Part shown: piece after piece, positions 49,224 to 58,239 of the stretch
Numbering within the stretch: position 1 is the first letter of the stretch
How the letters are laid out: every line of letters starts with the position of its first letter
Source: Marinibaculum sp040216765
GTDB lineage: Bacteria > Pseudomonadota > Alphaproteobacteria > Ferrovibrionales > Ferrovibrionaceae
Length of the DNA: 64,000 nt
Direction of reading: 5' to 3'
Assembly (NCBI GenBank): GCA_040216765.1
Contig: JAVJON010000031.1
Coordinates: 62,001-126,000 of the forward strand
Translations under genes and position numbers: made by a program
Notes under the pieces: generated by a model
The model's database searches: none
What the model saw: the letters and a program-made list of their open reading frames with translations, nothing else
Told to the model about the DNA's origin: nothing

Positions 49224-49772
49224 TCAGTAGCCCCGCTCGCGGCGATTATAGGCAAGCTCTTCCTGGCTCAGCTGCAGGCCGACAAGGACCTCGTAGTCCA
49301 GGCTGATCTGCCCGTCCGCGAGGGGGATCCGCTCGCGGCTGGTTTCCGACAGGCCGACCCGGCGCTGCCCCGGCTCGAAGACGGCATCCGCCTCGAACAC
49401 CGCCTTCGTCAGGATCTGTTCGTCGCGGGTCACGATGGCTATGTAGTAGGGGAATCGGACGGTGTCGCCCTGCAGGGCGGGCCCCCGCTCGACCACGAAG
49501 GTGGCCGTCAGCTCGATCTCCACCAGGGTGCCTTCGTCGCGATAGGTGCAGCCGCCGCTGATGCCTTCGGCGCTCACCTCGTACTCCACATCCGTCAGGT
49601 CCCGGCCCGGGCCGGGGCGGAACCGCGTCATCTCCGACGTGATGGCGATGATGCGGACTTCGGGACAGGGCGGCGGCGGCTTGGACTTGCTGCAGCCGGC
49701 GGTCGCCGCCGCGGCCAGCAGCAGGAGCAGGAGGGCGGCAGCGCGGACGGATGGGACCGGAAGGAATCGCAT
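49224..49772 (-). CDS. Hypothetical lipoprotein
   Basis: 182 residues from ATG 49772. The signal (VRAAALLLLLLAAAATAGC) ends in the lipobox TAGC, so the mature protein is a lipid-anchored envelope protein. The rest is beta-rich with no motif I can name: EVRIIAITSEMTRFRPGPG, EVSAEGISGGCTYRDEGTLV, and a C-terminal QLSQEELAYNRR. One extra Cys pair may form a disulfide. It diverges from ispH and lies upstream of the glycine riboswitch on the same strand, but it is separately expressed because the riboswitch leader lies downstream of its stop. An in-frame ATG at 49877 would bury the signal peptide. Confidence 0.8.
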   Translation of the reverse strand: MRFLPVPSVRAAALLLLLLAAAATAGCSKSKPPPPCPEVRIIAITSEMTRFRPGPGRDLTDVEYEVSAEGISGGCTYRDEGTLVEIELTATFVVERGPALQGDTVRFPYYIAIVTRDEQILTKAVFEADAVFEPGQRRVGLSETSRERIPLADGQISLDYEVLVGLQLSQEELAYNRRERGY

Positions 49773-50033
49773 GACTGTCTGGGCTTCCAGGTTCGTTCGA
49801 GGGGCTGGCCGGAAAGGCGCAGCCGCGGGCGCGGTCGCAGCGGGTCCGCAGACATATCGGCGGCAGGCGCCGGCCACAACATCGCAATGATGATGCCGGA
49901 CCCCGCCGCCGGGGTTTCTTCCAACCCGGCGGGCAGTGAACTAGGTTCCGGGATCGACGAAGTGTAGAAGAGCCCCGCCGGGGCAACAAGGAATGCAGGC
50001 CCGCCATCTATCGGCGCGGGCAGGATTGGCAGC

Positions 50034-51047
50034 ATGGGCGTGAACGACAGAATCGGACGGAAACCGGGCGACGATGGCAGGGCTCCCGCCGGGGAGAGCC
50101 ATGCCCTGCCGCCACTGACCCTGCATCTGGCGAAGCCGCGCGGCTTCTGTGCCGGCGTCGACCGCGCGATCAAGATCGTGGAGCTAGCGCTGGAGCGATT
50201 CGGTGCGCCGGTCTATGTGCGGCACGAGATCGTGCACAACCGCTTCGTGGTGGAAGGGCTTGAGGCGCGCGGCGCCATCTTCGTCGACGAGCTGGAAGAG
50301 GTGCCCGCCGACATGCCGGTCGTGTTCTCCGCCCATGGCGTGCCGAAATCGGTGCCGGCTGAGGCGGAGCGGCGCAACATGCTGTTCGTCGACGCCACCT
50401 GCCCGCTGGTCAGCAAGGTGCATCGCGAGGCGGAGCGTCATCATCGCGACGGGCTGCATATCCTGCTGATCGGCCATGCGGGGCATCCGGAGGTGGTCGG
50501 CACCATGGGCCAGCTGCCCGACGGTGCGGTGCAACTGGTGGAAACCGTGGCGGATGCCGCGAGCATCGCCGTGCCGCAGCCGGACCGGCTCGCCTATATC
50601 ACCCAGACCACCCTGTCGGTCGACGATACGGCGGAGATCGTGGAGCGGCTGCGCGCGCGTTTCCCGGCGATCGTCGGGCCGCACAAGGAGGATATCTGCT
50701 ACGCCACCACCAACCGCCAGGACGCGGTGAAGGCGATTGCCGCCGACTGCGACATGGTGCTGGTGATCGGCGCACCGAATTCCTCCAACTCGCTGCGCCT
50801 GGTGGAGGTCGCCCGCAAGGCCGGCTGTCCGGCCGCCGCGCTGGTGCAGCGTGCCGCCGATATCGACTGGGAGGCCCTGGCCAGCGCCCGCGCCATCGGG
50901 CTGACCGCGGGCGCCAGCGCGCCGGAGGTCCTGGTGCAGGAGGTGATCGCCGCCCTGCAGGCCCGGTTCGACGTGACCGTCAAGGACGTGACGGTCACCG
51001 ATGAGGATGTCCATTTCAAGCTGCCGCGCGCGCTGCAGCAGGCATAG
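50034..51047 (+). CDS. ispH: 4-hydroxy-3-methylbut-2-enyl diphosphate reductase
   Basis: 337 residues. The first Fe-S Cys is in LAKPRGFCAGVDRAI; the others are in VDATCPLVSKVH and NSSNSLRLVEVARKAGC region. VRHEIVHNRFVV and LIGHAGHPEVVGTMGQ carry the conserved His residues, and YITQTTLSVDDT the Thr. It makes IPP and DMAPP in the last step of the MEP pathway. The N-terminal 30 residues precede the usual start; the ATG at 50034 has AGGA upstream. It leads the ispH-thrB-rnhA operon found in many Alphaproteobacteria. Confidence 0.96.
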   Translation: MGVNDRIGRKPGDDGRAPAGESHALPPLTLHLAKPRGFCAGVDRAIKIVELALERFGAPVYVRHEIVHNRFVVEGLEARGAIFVDELEEVPADMPVVFSAHGVPKSVPAEAERRNMLFVDATCPLVSKVHREAERHHRDGLHILLIGHAGHPEVVGTMGQLPDGAVQLVETVADAASIAVPQPDRLAYITQTTLSVDDTAEIVERLRARFPAIVGPHKEDICYATTNRQDAVKAIAADCDMVLVIGAPNSSNSLRLVEVARKAGCPAAALVQRAADIDWEALASARAIGLTAGASAPEVLVQEVIAALQARFDVTVKDVTVTDEDVHFKLPRALQQA

Positions 51048-51061
51048 CGGCGACACCGGGG

Positions 51062-52039
51062 ATGGCGGTCTATACCGAAGTTGACGACGCGGCGCTGGAG
51101 GCGCTGGTCGCCGAATACGACCTGGGCCGGCTGCTGTCCTGCAAGGGGATCGCCGAGGGGGTGGAGAACTCCAACTTCCTGCTGGTGACCGAGGCGGGGC
51201 CGCATATCCTGACCCTCTACGAAAAGCGGGTGAAGGCCGAGGACCTGCCCTTCTTCCTGGGACTGATGCAGCACCTGGCGGCGCGGGGGTTCATCTGCCC
51301 GACGCCGATCGCCGGGCGCGACGGCCGCGCGCTGCGCCATGTGGCCGGGCGCCCCGCGGCGATCATCAGCTTCCTGCGCGGGGTCTGGCCGCGGCGGCCG
51401 ACCGCGGTGCATTGCGCCGGCGTGGGCGCGGCGATGGCGGACCTGCATCGCTGCGCCACGGATTTCGGCCTGCGGCGCGCCAACGACCTGTCCCTCGCCG
51501 GCTGGGGCAACCTGCTGCGCTCCTGCCAGTCGCAGGCGGATGCCTTCAGCCCGGGGCTGAGCGCGGAGCTGACCCGCGAGCTGGAGGCGTTGCAGGCGGC
51601 CTGGCCCGACCCCGCCGCCCTGCCGCGCGGGGTGATTCATGCCGACATGTTCCCGGACAATGTCTTCTTCCTGGAGAACCGGCTGTCCGGCGTGATCGAT
51701 TTCTACTTCGCCTGCAACGACATGCTGGCCTACGACCTGGCGGTGGCGCTCAACGCCTGGTGTTTCGAGCGCGACGGTGCGTTCAACGTCACCAAGGGGC
51801 GCGCCCTGCTGGAAGCCTATGTGCGAAGCCGCCCGCTGACCGTGGCGGAGCGCGATGCCCTGCCGCTGCTGGCGCGCGGCGCGGCGCTGCGGTTCCTGCT
51901 GACCCGCCTGTACGACTGGCTGAACCAGGTGCCGGGCGCCATGGTGAAGCCCAAGGATCCGACGGAGTACCTGCAGAAGATGCGTTTTCATCGCGAGGTC
52001 GCCAACGCGGCCGGCTACGGCCTGGAATACGCCCCGTGA
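51062..52039 (+). CDS. thrB: Homoserine kinase (APH-fold)
   Basis: 325 residues of the aminoglycoside phosphotransferase-like ThrB family. GVENSNFLLVTEAGPHILTLYE is the nucleotide-binding region, GVIHADMFPDNVFF the catalytic loop (Asp), and GVIDFYFACNDMLAYDLAVALN the metal-binding loop. It phosphorylates homoserine; thrC, the next enzyme, is 9 kb downstream. It follows ispH by 14 bp and its stop overlaps the rnhA start. Confidence 0.94.
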   Translation: MAVYTEVDDAALEALVAEYDLGRLLSCKGIAEGVENSNFLLVTEAGPHILTLYEKRVKAEDLPFFLGLMQHLAARGFICPTPIAGRDGRALRHVAGRPAAIISFLRGVWPRRPTAVHCAGVGAAMADLHRCATDFGLRRANDLSLAGWGNLLRSCQSQADAFSPGLSAELTRELEALQAAWPDPAALPRGVIHADMFPDNVFFLENRLSGVIDFYFACNDMLAYDLAVALNAWCFERDGAFNVTKGRALLEAYVRSRPLTVAERDALPLLARGAALRFLLTRLYDWLNQVPGAMVKPKDPTEYLQKMRFHREVANAAGYGLEYAP

Positions 52040-52485
52040 CCGGCGCGCCGGTCGAGATCCATACCGACGGCGCCTGCAGCGGCAATCCCGGCCCCGGCGG
52101 CTGGGCGGCGCTGCTGCGCTTCAACGGGCAGGAAAAGGAACTGGCGGGCGCCGAGGCCCAGACCACCAACAACCGCATGGAGCTGATGGCCGCAATTGCC
52201 GCCCTGGAGGCCCTGAAGCGCCCGATGGGCGTGCGGCTGCACACCGACAGCCAGTATGTCCGCACCGGCATCACCGAGTGGCTGCCCAAGTGGGTCCGCA
52301 ACGGCTGGAAGACCGCCCAGAAGAAGCCTGTGAAGAATGCCGACCTCTGGCAGCGCCTGCAGGAGGCCGCGCGGCCGCATGACGTGGAATGGATCTGGGT
52401 GCGCGGCCATTCCGGGCATCCGGAGAACGAGCGTGTCGACGAACTGGCCCGCCGCCAGATCGAGATCCTGCGCCACACCCGGTAG
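52036..52485 (+). CDS. rnhA: Ribonuclease HI
   Basis: 149 residues from GTG 52036, which overlaps the thrB stop by 4 bp. The catalytic carboxylates are Asp in EIHTDGACSGNPGPGGWA, Glu in NNRMELMAAIAALEAL, Asp in VRLHTDSQYV and Asp near the end in HPENERVDELARR. VRGHSGHPENE carries the conserved His. It removes RNA from hybrids. In related genomes a peroxiredoxin often follows this operon; here betT and betA lie between. Confidence 0.95.
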   Translation: MTGAPVEIHTDGACSGNPGPGGWAALLRFNGQEKELAGAEAQTTNNRMELMAAIAALEALKRPMGVRLHTDSQYVRTGITEWLPKWVRNGWKTAQKKPVKNADLWQRLQEAARPHDVEWIWVRGHSGHPENERVDELARRQIEILRHTR

Positions 52486-52706
52486 CGCCGGCGCGCCCGG
52501 CCGGTCGTCCGACCATCGGGCGCGCGCCGCGGGCCGGTGACAACCGCACGGGGAACTCTCCGCTGCGTTTGCGCGTTGTGTGGAAAGCGAACCGGGGCCC
52601 TCGGGGGCCATGGGCCGGTTGGCGCGGGACGATGGCGGGAATTCCCCTGCCCACGAACGCGGGCCCTCGGCGGACTTCCGCCGCGGCCCGGCAGGGAGCG
52701 ACCGCC

Positions 52707-54764
52707 ATGACGCAGCCGCCCGACGCTGCCCCCCGGGACCGTATCAACCCGGTCGTGTTCTATGGCTCCACCACCTGCATCTTCCTGTTCGCGGTCTGGG
52801 TGATGGTCTTCGCCGACTCCGCCACGGCGGCGATCGGCGCCGCGCTCGGCTGGGTCTCCGACAGTTTCGGCTGGTTCTATTTCCTCGCCATCATCGTCTA
52901 TCTGCTCTTCGTCGTCGGCGTCGCCCTGTCGCGGTTCGGCCGGATCAGGCTGGGGCCGGAGCATTCCAGGCCGGAATTCCCGCTCTTGTCCTGGGCCGCG
53001 ATGCTGTTCGCCGCCGGCATCGGCATCGACCTGCTGTTCTTCTGCGTGGCCGAGCCCGTGGCCCAGTTCCTGGCACCGCCGGTCGGCACGCCAGGCACCG
53101 TCGAAGCCGCCCGCCACGCCATGGAACTGACCCTGTTCCACTGGGGCCTGTCGGGCTGGGGGGTCTATACGCTGGTCGGCATGTCGCTGGCCTTCTTCAG
53201 CTATCGCCATGGCCTGCCCCTGACCATCCGGTCGGCCTTGTTCCCGCTGTTCGGCGAACGGATCAACGGCTGGATCGGCCACAGCGTCGACATCGCGGCC
53301 GTGCTCGGGACGATCTTCGGCATCGCCACGAGCCTTGGGATCGGCATCATCCAGCTGAACTACGGGCTCGACTACATGTTCGGCATACCGTCGGGACAGC
53401 TGACCCAGACCGTGCTGGCGGTCCTGATCGTGATCTTCGCGGGGCTTTCTGCCGCAACCGGGGTCGAACGGGGCATCCGCCGGCTTTCGGAACTGAACAT
53501 GGCGCTGGCGGTCGGCCTGCTGCTGTTCGTGCTGTTCGCCGGCCAGACCCTGTTCCTGCTGAATGCACTGGTGCTGAACATCGGCGACTACGCCACGCAT
53601 TTCCTGGCGATGTCGTTCGACACCTATGCCTTCGACCCGCCGACCGACTGGCTGAACGCCTGGACCGTCTTCTTCTGGGCCTGGTGGATCGCCTGGGGCC
53701 CCTTCGTCGGGCTCTTCCTCGCCCGCATCTCGCGCGGGCGCACCATCGCCGAGTTCGTCGCCGGCACCCTGCTCCTGCCCTTCGCCTTCATGCTGGCCTG
53801 GATGTCGATCATGGGGAACAGCGCCATCGACCTTGTCATGGAGGGGGCGACGGCTTTCGGCGACAGCGCCATGAACAATCCGGGTTCCGCGATCTACCTG
53901 TTCCTCGAACAATTGCCCTGGTCCACCGTGACCACGATCGTCGTTACCGTGCTGGCGATCATCTTCTTCATCACTTCGGGCGATTCCGGCTCCCTCGTGC
54001 TCTCGAACTTCGCCTCGAAGCTGCAGCATGTCGACCATGACGCCCCTGTCTGGATGCGGATCCTGTGGGCGGCGATGATCGGTATCCTGACCGTGGCCCT
54101 GCTGTTCGCCGACGGCCTGACCGCATTGCAGAGCACCACCGTGATCATGGGGCTGCCGTTCTCGATCGTCCTGCTGCTGATGATGGTCGGGCTGTTCAAG
54201 GCATTGCGGGTCGAAGTCATGAAGGAGGAGGCCCGCAGTCGCGGCCTTCCCGGCCACCGGTCCGGCCGAACCGGCGAGGGCCGGACGCCCGGGTCCTGGA
54301 ACCGGCGGCTGAGCCGCGCGCTGAGCTTCCCCAGCCGCAAGGAAGCGGACGGCTTCCTGGACAGGGTGGCCCGGCCGGCGATGGAAGCGATCCGCAGCTC
54401 GCTCGAACAGAAGGGTCTGAAGGTCGAGATCGTGGAGGAAGACAAGGACGCACGTCACATCGACCTGAACGTCGATCTGGCGGGCGCACAGGACTTCACC
54501 TACCAGATCTGGCTGCGCCGCTGGCCGGTTCCAAGCTTTGCGATCCGCCCCGGGCACGACGGCGGCAGCTACTATCGCGCCGAGGTCCATCTGTTCGAGG
54601 GCGGCCTGGGCTACGACCTCATGGGCTACAGCGAAGAGCAGGTCATCGAGGACATCCTCGAGCAGTACGAACGGCATCTCGATTTCCTGCACATGCAGCA
54701 GCAGGCGCGCGACACCACCGCAATGCCGGACGAAAGCACCGACCCGGTTGCCTCTGGCGGCTGA
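52707..54764 (+). CDS. betT: BCCT choline/betaine transporter
   Basis: About 685 residues from ATG 52707 (GGGAG upstream). The first 500 form 12 membrane helices of the BCCT family: RINPVVFYGSTTCIFLFAVW, the GIGIDLLFFCVAEP helix, FHWGLSGWGVYTLVG, FFWAWWIAWGPFVGLFLARIS and ITSGDSGSLVLSNFASK. The last about 170 residues are a soluble tail (FPSRKEADGFLDRVARPAME), the BetT-type osmosensing extension. It should import choline with protons, matching the choline-dehydrogenase-like gene 36 bp downstream. The frame is open far upstream, but only this ATG has a ribosome site. Confidence 0.92.
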   Translation: MTQPPDAAPRDRINPVVFYGSTTCIFLFAVWVMVFADSATAAIGAALGWVSDSFGWFYFLAIIVYLLFVVGVALSRFGRIRLGPEHSRPEFPLLSWAAMLFAAGIGIDLLFFCVAEPVAQFLAPPVGTPGTVEAARHAMELTLFHWGLSGWGVYTLVGMSLAFFSYRHGLPLTIRSALFPLFGERINGWIGHSVDIAAVLGTIFGIATSLGIGIIQLNYGLDYMFGIPSGQLTQTVLAVLIVIFAGLSAATGVERGIRRLSELNMALAVGLLLFVLFAGQTLFLLNALVLNIGDYATHFLAMSFDTYAFDPPTDWLNAWTVFFWAWWIAWGPFVGLFLARISRGRTIAEFVAGTLLLPFAFMLAWMSIMGNSAIDLVMEGATAFGDSAMNNPGSAIYLFLEQLPWSTVTTIVVTVLAIIFFITSGDSGSLVLSNFASKLQHVDHDAPVWMRILWAAMIGILTVALLFADGLTALQSTTVIMGLPFSIVLLLMMVGLFKALRVEVMKEEARSRGLPGHRSGRTGEGRTPGSWNRRLSRALSFPSRKEADGFLDRVARPAMEAIRSSLEQKGLKVEIVEEDKDARHIDLNVDLAGAQDFTYQIWLRRWPVPSFAIRPGHDGGSYYRAEVHLFEGGLGYDLMGYSEEQVIEDILEQYERHLDFLHMQQQARDTTAMPDESTDPVASGG

Positions 54765-54799
54765 AGGCCGGATTCGGCCCTGCACGAAAGGACCCGGGC

Positions 54800-56518
54800 A
54801 TGACGACACCAGCGTTCGACGAGGAGTTCGACTATGTCATCGTCGGTGCAGGCTCCGCCGGCTGCGTGCTGGCAGATCGCCTCACCACCGACGGCAGCAG
54901 CAAGGTGCTGCTGCTCGAATTCGGCGGACGGGACAATTCGATCTATATCCGCATGCCCATCGCCTTCTCGATCCCACTGAACAAGCCGCGCTTCGACTGG
55001 GGCCTGTACTCCGAACCCGAGCCGGGCCTGCAGGGCCGCCGGATCCACCAGGCTCGCGGCAAGGTGATCGGCGGCTCCTCCTCGATCAACGGGATGGCCT
55101 TCGTCCGCGGCAATGCCGGCGATTTCGAGGAATGGGCGGAGAGCGGGGCGACCGGCTGGGGCTATGCCGATGTGCTGCCCTATTTCCAGCGGGCGGAGGC
55201 CTGCATCTACGGCGCCGACGATTATCGCGGTGCGACGGGGCCGGTCGGCGTCAGCAACGGCAACAATATGCGCAACCCGCTCTACCGGGCCTTCATCGCG
55301 GCCGGGCGGCAGGCCGGCTATGGCGAGACCTTGGACTATAACGGCGAACGGCAGGAAGGGTTCTGCCGCATGGACATGAGCGTGCGCGACGGCGTGCGCA
55401 GCTCCACCGCCCGGTCCTATCTGAAGCCCGCCTTGCCACGGGGCAATCTCGAGCTGCGGATGCATGCCCTGACCACCCGCGTCCTGTTCGAGGGCCGCCG
55501 CGCCGCCGGCGTCGAGTACCGCCAGGGCGACAGCGTGCGACGGGTCCGGGCCCGCCGGGAAGTGATCCTGTCGGCGAGCAGCTTCAACTCGCCGAAGCTG
55601 CTGATGCTGTCGGGCATCGGGCCGGCCGAACACCTCCGCGACCATGGCCTCGAGGTGCTGCACGATCTGCCGGGGGTGGGCGGCAACCTGCAGGACCATC
55701 TGGAGGTCTGGGTGCAGCAGGAATGCACCCAGAAGATCACCTTGAACGCCTGGCTGAACCCACTTGCGCGGGCGGTGATCGGTGCGCGCTGGCTGCTCCT
55801 GAAAAGCGGCCTGGGCGCCAGCAACCAGTTCGAATCCAACGGCTATATCCGCAGCCGGGCCGGCCTGCGCTATCCCGACCTGCAGTACCATTTCCTTGCC
55901 GGCGCCATCGCCTATGACGGCTCCAGTGCGGCCAAGGGCCACGGTTTCCAGGTGCATCTGGGCGCCAACAAACCGAAAAGCCGGGGCCATGTGCGGCTGA
56001 AATCCGGCGACCCGGCCGCGGCGCCGGAACTGGTCTTCAACTATTTGCGGGAGGAGGAGGATCGGGCGGCATTCCGCGCCGGCCTGCGGCTGACCCGCGA
56101 GATCTTCGCCCAGCCGGCCTTCGATCCCTTTCGCGGCGCGGAACTGTCGCCCGGGCCGCAGGTGGTCGAGGACGACGAGATCGACGCCTGGGTGGCGGAA
56201 ACCGCAGAGACCGCCTATCACCCGGCGGGCAGCTGCCGCATGGGCAGCGATCCGCAGGCCGTGGTCGATCCGCAATGCCGGGTACACGGGGTCGAGGGAC
56301 TGCGCGTCGTGGATTCCTCGGTGATGCCGACCCTGCCCAACGGCAATATCAACGCCCCGACCATCATGATCGGCGAGAAGGCCGCGGACCTGATCCTCGG
56401 TCTCCCGCCCCTGCCGCCATCGAACGCCGCCGCCTTCGTTGCCCCCGACTGGCAGACCCGTCAGCGGATCGGCGAGCCGCAGCGCGGATCGGACACCGGA
56501 TCGGCCCTGCCCCGCTGA
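54800..56518 (+). CDS. betA: Choline dehydrogenase-like GMC oxidoreductase
   Basis: 572 residues. FAD motif DYVIVGAGSAGCVLADRL; GMC signature 1 region GKVIGGSSSINGMAFVRGN; signature 2 LSASSFNSPKLLMLSGIGP; active-site His in YHPAGSCRMG and the second in PNGNINAPTIMIGEKAAD. It oxidises choline to betaine aldehyde at the membrane face. AAAGGA lies 8 nt upstream of the ATG. The pairing with BetT supports choline rather than another alcohol. BetB and the BetI repressor are not in the window. Confidence 0.9.
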   Translation: MTTPAFDEEFDYVIVGAGSAGCVLADRLTTDGSSKVLLLEFGGRDNSIYIRMPIAFSIPLNKPRFDWGLYSEPEPGLQGRRIHQARGKVIGGSSSINGMAFVRGNAGDFEEWAESGATGWGYADVLPYFQRAEACIYGADDYRGATGPVGVSNGNNMRNPLYRAFIAAGRQAGYGETLDYNGERQEGFCRMDMSVRDGVRSSTARSYLKPALPRGNLELRMHALTTRVLFEGRRAAGVEYRQGDSVRRVRARREVILSASSFNSPKLLMLSGIGPAEHLRDHGLEVLHDLPGVGGNLQDHLEVWVQQECTQKITLNAWLNPLARAVIGARWLLLKSGLGASNQFESNGYIRSRAGLRYPDLQYHFLAGAIAYDGSSAAKGHGFQVHLGANKPKSRGHVRLKSGDPAAAPELVFNYLREEEDRAAFRAGLRLTREIFAQPAFDPFRGAELSPGPQVVEDDEIDAWVAETAETAYHPAGSCRMGSDPQAVVDPQCRVHGVEGLRVVDSSVMPTLPNGNINAPTIMIGEKAADLILGLPPLPPSNAAAFVAPDWQTRQRIGEPQRGSDTGSALPR

Positions 56519-56531
56519 CCGGCCGAAACCG

Positions 56532-56562
56532 ATGCGGCCGCAGGAATGACCTGCGGCCGCAT
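56532..56562. terminator. Perfect 13-bp hairpin between convergent genes
   Basis: Arms 56532-56544 and 56550-56562 pair perfectly around AATGA, each containing GCGGCCGC. It lies between the betA stop and the convergent peroxiredoxin stop. No T tract follows, so it is probably a bidirectional but rho-assisted terminator. Confidence 0.6.
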
Positions 56563-56606
56563 GGCAATCGGGCCGGCAGGGCGGGCGTGCCCGCCCCGGG
56601 GTCGGA

Positions 56607-57089
56607 TCAGAGCTGGTTCAGCATGTAGTCGGCGCTGGACACCTCGAAGGCGCCGGGCGCCTCGACATTCAGGTGCGTGACCTTGCCGTTGTCGACGATC
56701 ATCGAGAACCGCTGGCCGCGCTTGCCCAGGCCGAAGCCGGAGGCATCCATCTCCAGCCCCAGCGCCTTCGTCAGGTCGCCATTGCCGTCGCCGATCATGG
56801 TCACCTTGCCGTCGGCATTGGCCGACTTGCCCCAGGCATTCATCACGAAGGCGTCATTCACGGCGATGCAGACGATCTCGTCCACACCTTTGCCGCGGAT
56901 GTCGCCGGACTTGTCGACGAAGCCCGGCAGGTGCTTGGCCGAGCAGGTCGGCGTGAAGGCACCCGGGACCGAGAACAGCGCCACCTTCTTTCCAGCGAAC
57001 AGCTGGCCGGTCTTCACGGGCTTCGGCCCCTCGGCGGTCATGGTCATCACCGTGACGTCCGGAATCTGGTCACCCACACTGATCGTCAT
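56607..57089 (-). CDS. Peroxiredoxin (Prx5/AhpE-like group)
   Basis: 160 residues. The peroxidatic Cys49 is in FSVPGAFTPTCSAKHLPGF, the signature of the Prx5 group; the catalytic Arg is in the later KRGQRFSMIVDNG segment. AVNDAFVMNAWGKSANADGK is typical of alphaproteobacterial peroxiredoxin/glutaredoxin-linked forms. No second Cys is positioned as a resolving residue, so a thiol such as glutathione or glutaredoxin probably resolves it. ATG 57089 has GGGGAC upstream; a promoter with TTGACA is seen at 57170-57199. Confidence 0.93.
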   Translation of the reverse strand: MTISVGDQIPDVTVMTMTAEGPKPVKTGQLFAGKKVALFSVPGAFTPTCSAKHLPGFVDKSGDIRGKGVDEIVCIAVNDAFVMNAWGKSANADGKVTMIGDGNGDLTKALGLEMDASGFGLGKRGQRFSMIVDNGKVTHLNVEAPGAFEVSSADYMLNQL

Positions 57090-57169
57090 GCTCTTGTCCC
57101 CTTCAATGGCTGGATGATGGTCCTGTGACAGCGCGCGGCCGGCCACCGGCGTCCGCTGCGGCTCCAGGC

Positions 57170-57199
57170 ACTAAATGGCTTCGACCGCCGTCATGTCAA
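57170..57199 (-). promoter_or_regulatory. Putative peroxiredoxin promoter
   Basis: On the minus strand: TTGACA (57199-57194), 18-bp spacer, TTTAGT (57175-57170). The -35 overlaps the stop codon of the upstream gene. The predicted leader is about 75 nt. Confidence 0.45.
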
Positions 57200-58086
57200 T
57201 CATCCGGCGCCGCGACCGCCACCTGTCCCTCCACGGCCCGGTCGGTATCCACCAGGGTGGCCCGCAGGCTGGCGCCGCCCGGCAGGGCGCGCAGGGCATC
57301 GGCCGGCCCCGCCGGCAAGGTGAAGGTCGCGGTCCGCCGGTCCTCCGACAGGCTGACCTGCGGCGGGCCGAACCAGAGCCCCTCCGGACCTTCGACGAAC
57401 AGGTCGGGCGCCACGAACGGCGCCGCGGCCGTGGCGCGCAGCACCAGGCCGGCATGGCCGGGGCGCGGCACGGCCGTGGCGAAGGTCACGTTGTCCGGCC
57501 CGGCCGCCACGGGCACCAGGCCCGCATAGAAGTCGATGATCTCCGCCCCCGTGGTCGGTGCCGCCGCGCCCGGCGGCAGGTCGAGGACCAGCCTGTGGGA
57601 ATAGGGCACGCAGACCTCCTTGCAGACCCCGTAGTCCAGCAGCAGGTCCGCGACCAGCGGCCGGGCGGGGTCCGCCGCGACGATCGTCACCGGCAGCACG
57701 ACCTCGTCGCTGTAGATGATGTTCTGCGCGCCCTGCACTTCCTTGCGGTGCGGCGCCGGCCAGTCCACCCGGATGTCGGCGGCGTTGCGCGTGGCCGACC
57801 AGTCCAGCAGCGGCGCCAGGCCGTTATCGCCCGGGTTGCGCCAGTAGAACGACCAGCCCGGCGCCAGGTGGACCTCCAGGCCAAGGCGCGCCCTGCCGTC
57901 GGGGCCAAGCGCCGATTGCGCCGAAACCAGGCGCATCCGCACCTGTTCGTTGGCGATCCAGGGCGAGGCCCAGCCCGGGTCCCCCGCCGCCGCCGGGGCC
58001 GCCGCGAGGCCCCACCAGGCGAAAACCGCCAAGCTTGCGGCCAGGATCGGCCGGGCAAGGTTTTCTGCAACGGAAACTGCGGTCAT
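57196..58086 (-). CDS. DsbD N-terminal-domain-like periplasmic protein
   Basis: About 296 residues. The N-terminus (LAASLAVFAWWGLAAAPAAAG) is a signal peptide. LEVHLAPGWSFYWRNPGDNG and WPAPHRKEVQGAQNIIYSDE match the DsbD alpha-domain-like family, and the redox pair is Cys-x3-Cys in DYGVCKEVCVPYSH. There is no membrane DsbD beta domain or C-terminal thioredoxin domain, so it must receive electrons from another protein. It is divergently arranged with yqgE, a common alphaproteobacterial pairing. The frame is open far upstream, but ATG 58086 exposes the signal peptide. Confidence 0.85.
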   Translation of the reverse strand: MTAVSVAENLARPILAASLAVFAWWGLAAAPAAAGDPGWASPWIANEQVRMRLVSAQSALGPDGRARLGLEVHLAPGWSFYWRNPGDNGLAPLLDWSATRNAADIRVDWPAPHRKEVQGAQNIIYSDEVVLPVTIVAADPARPLVADLLLDYGVCKEVCVPYSHRLVLDLPPGAAAPTTGAEIIDFYAGLVPVAAGPDNVTFATAVPRPGHAGLVLRATAAAPFVAPDLFVEGPEGLWFGPPQVSLSEDRRTATFTLPAGPADALRALPGGASLRATLVDTDRAVEGQVAVAAPDD

Positions 58087-58239
58087 GATGATCGAATGTC
58101 CTGCACGCTCCGGCCTGCGGCCGGTGCCGCGGATGCCTTCGTTCGAGGAATAGCCGCCAGGGGCTGGATAAGGTAGCCCTTGGCCCTCACATTCACGTGC
58201 GGATATCATCGAACCTACCCCCGGACCGTGGAGGCCCGT

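Noticed and set aside
49650..50033. Possible terminator hairpins (ACCCC...GGGGT and GCCCC...GGGGC) in the divergent lipoprotein-ispH gap.
   Set aside because: Stems are only about five bp and lack T tracts; such GC palindromes are frequent here.
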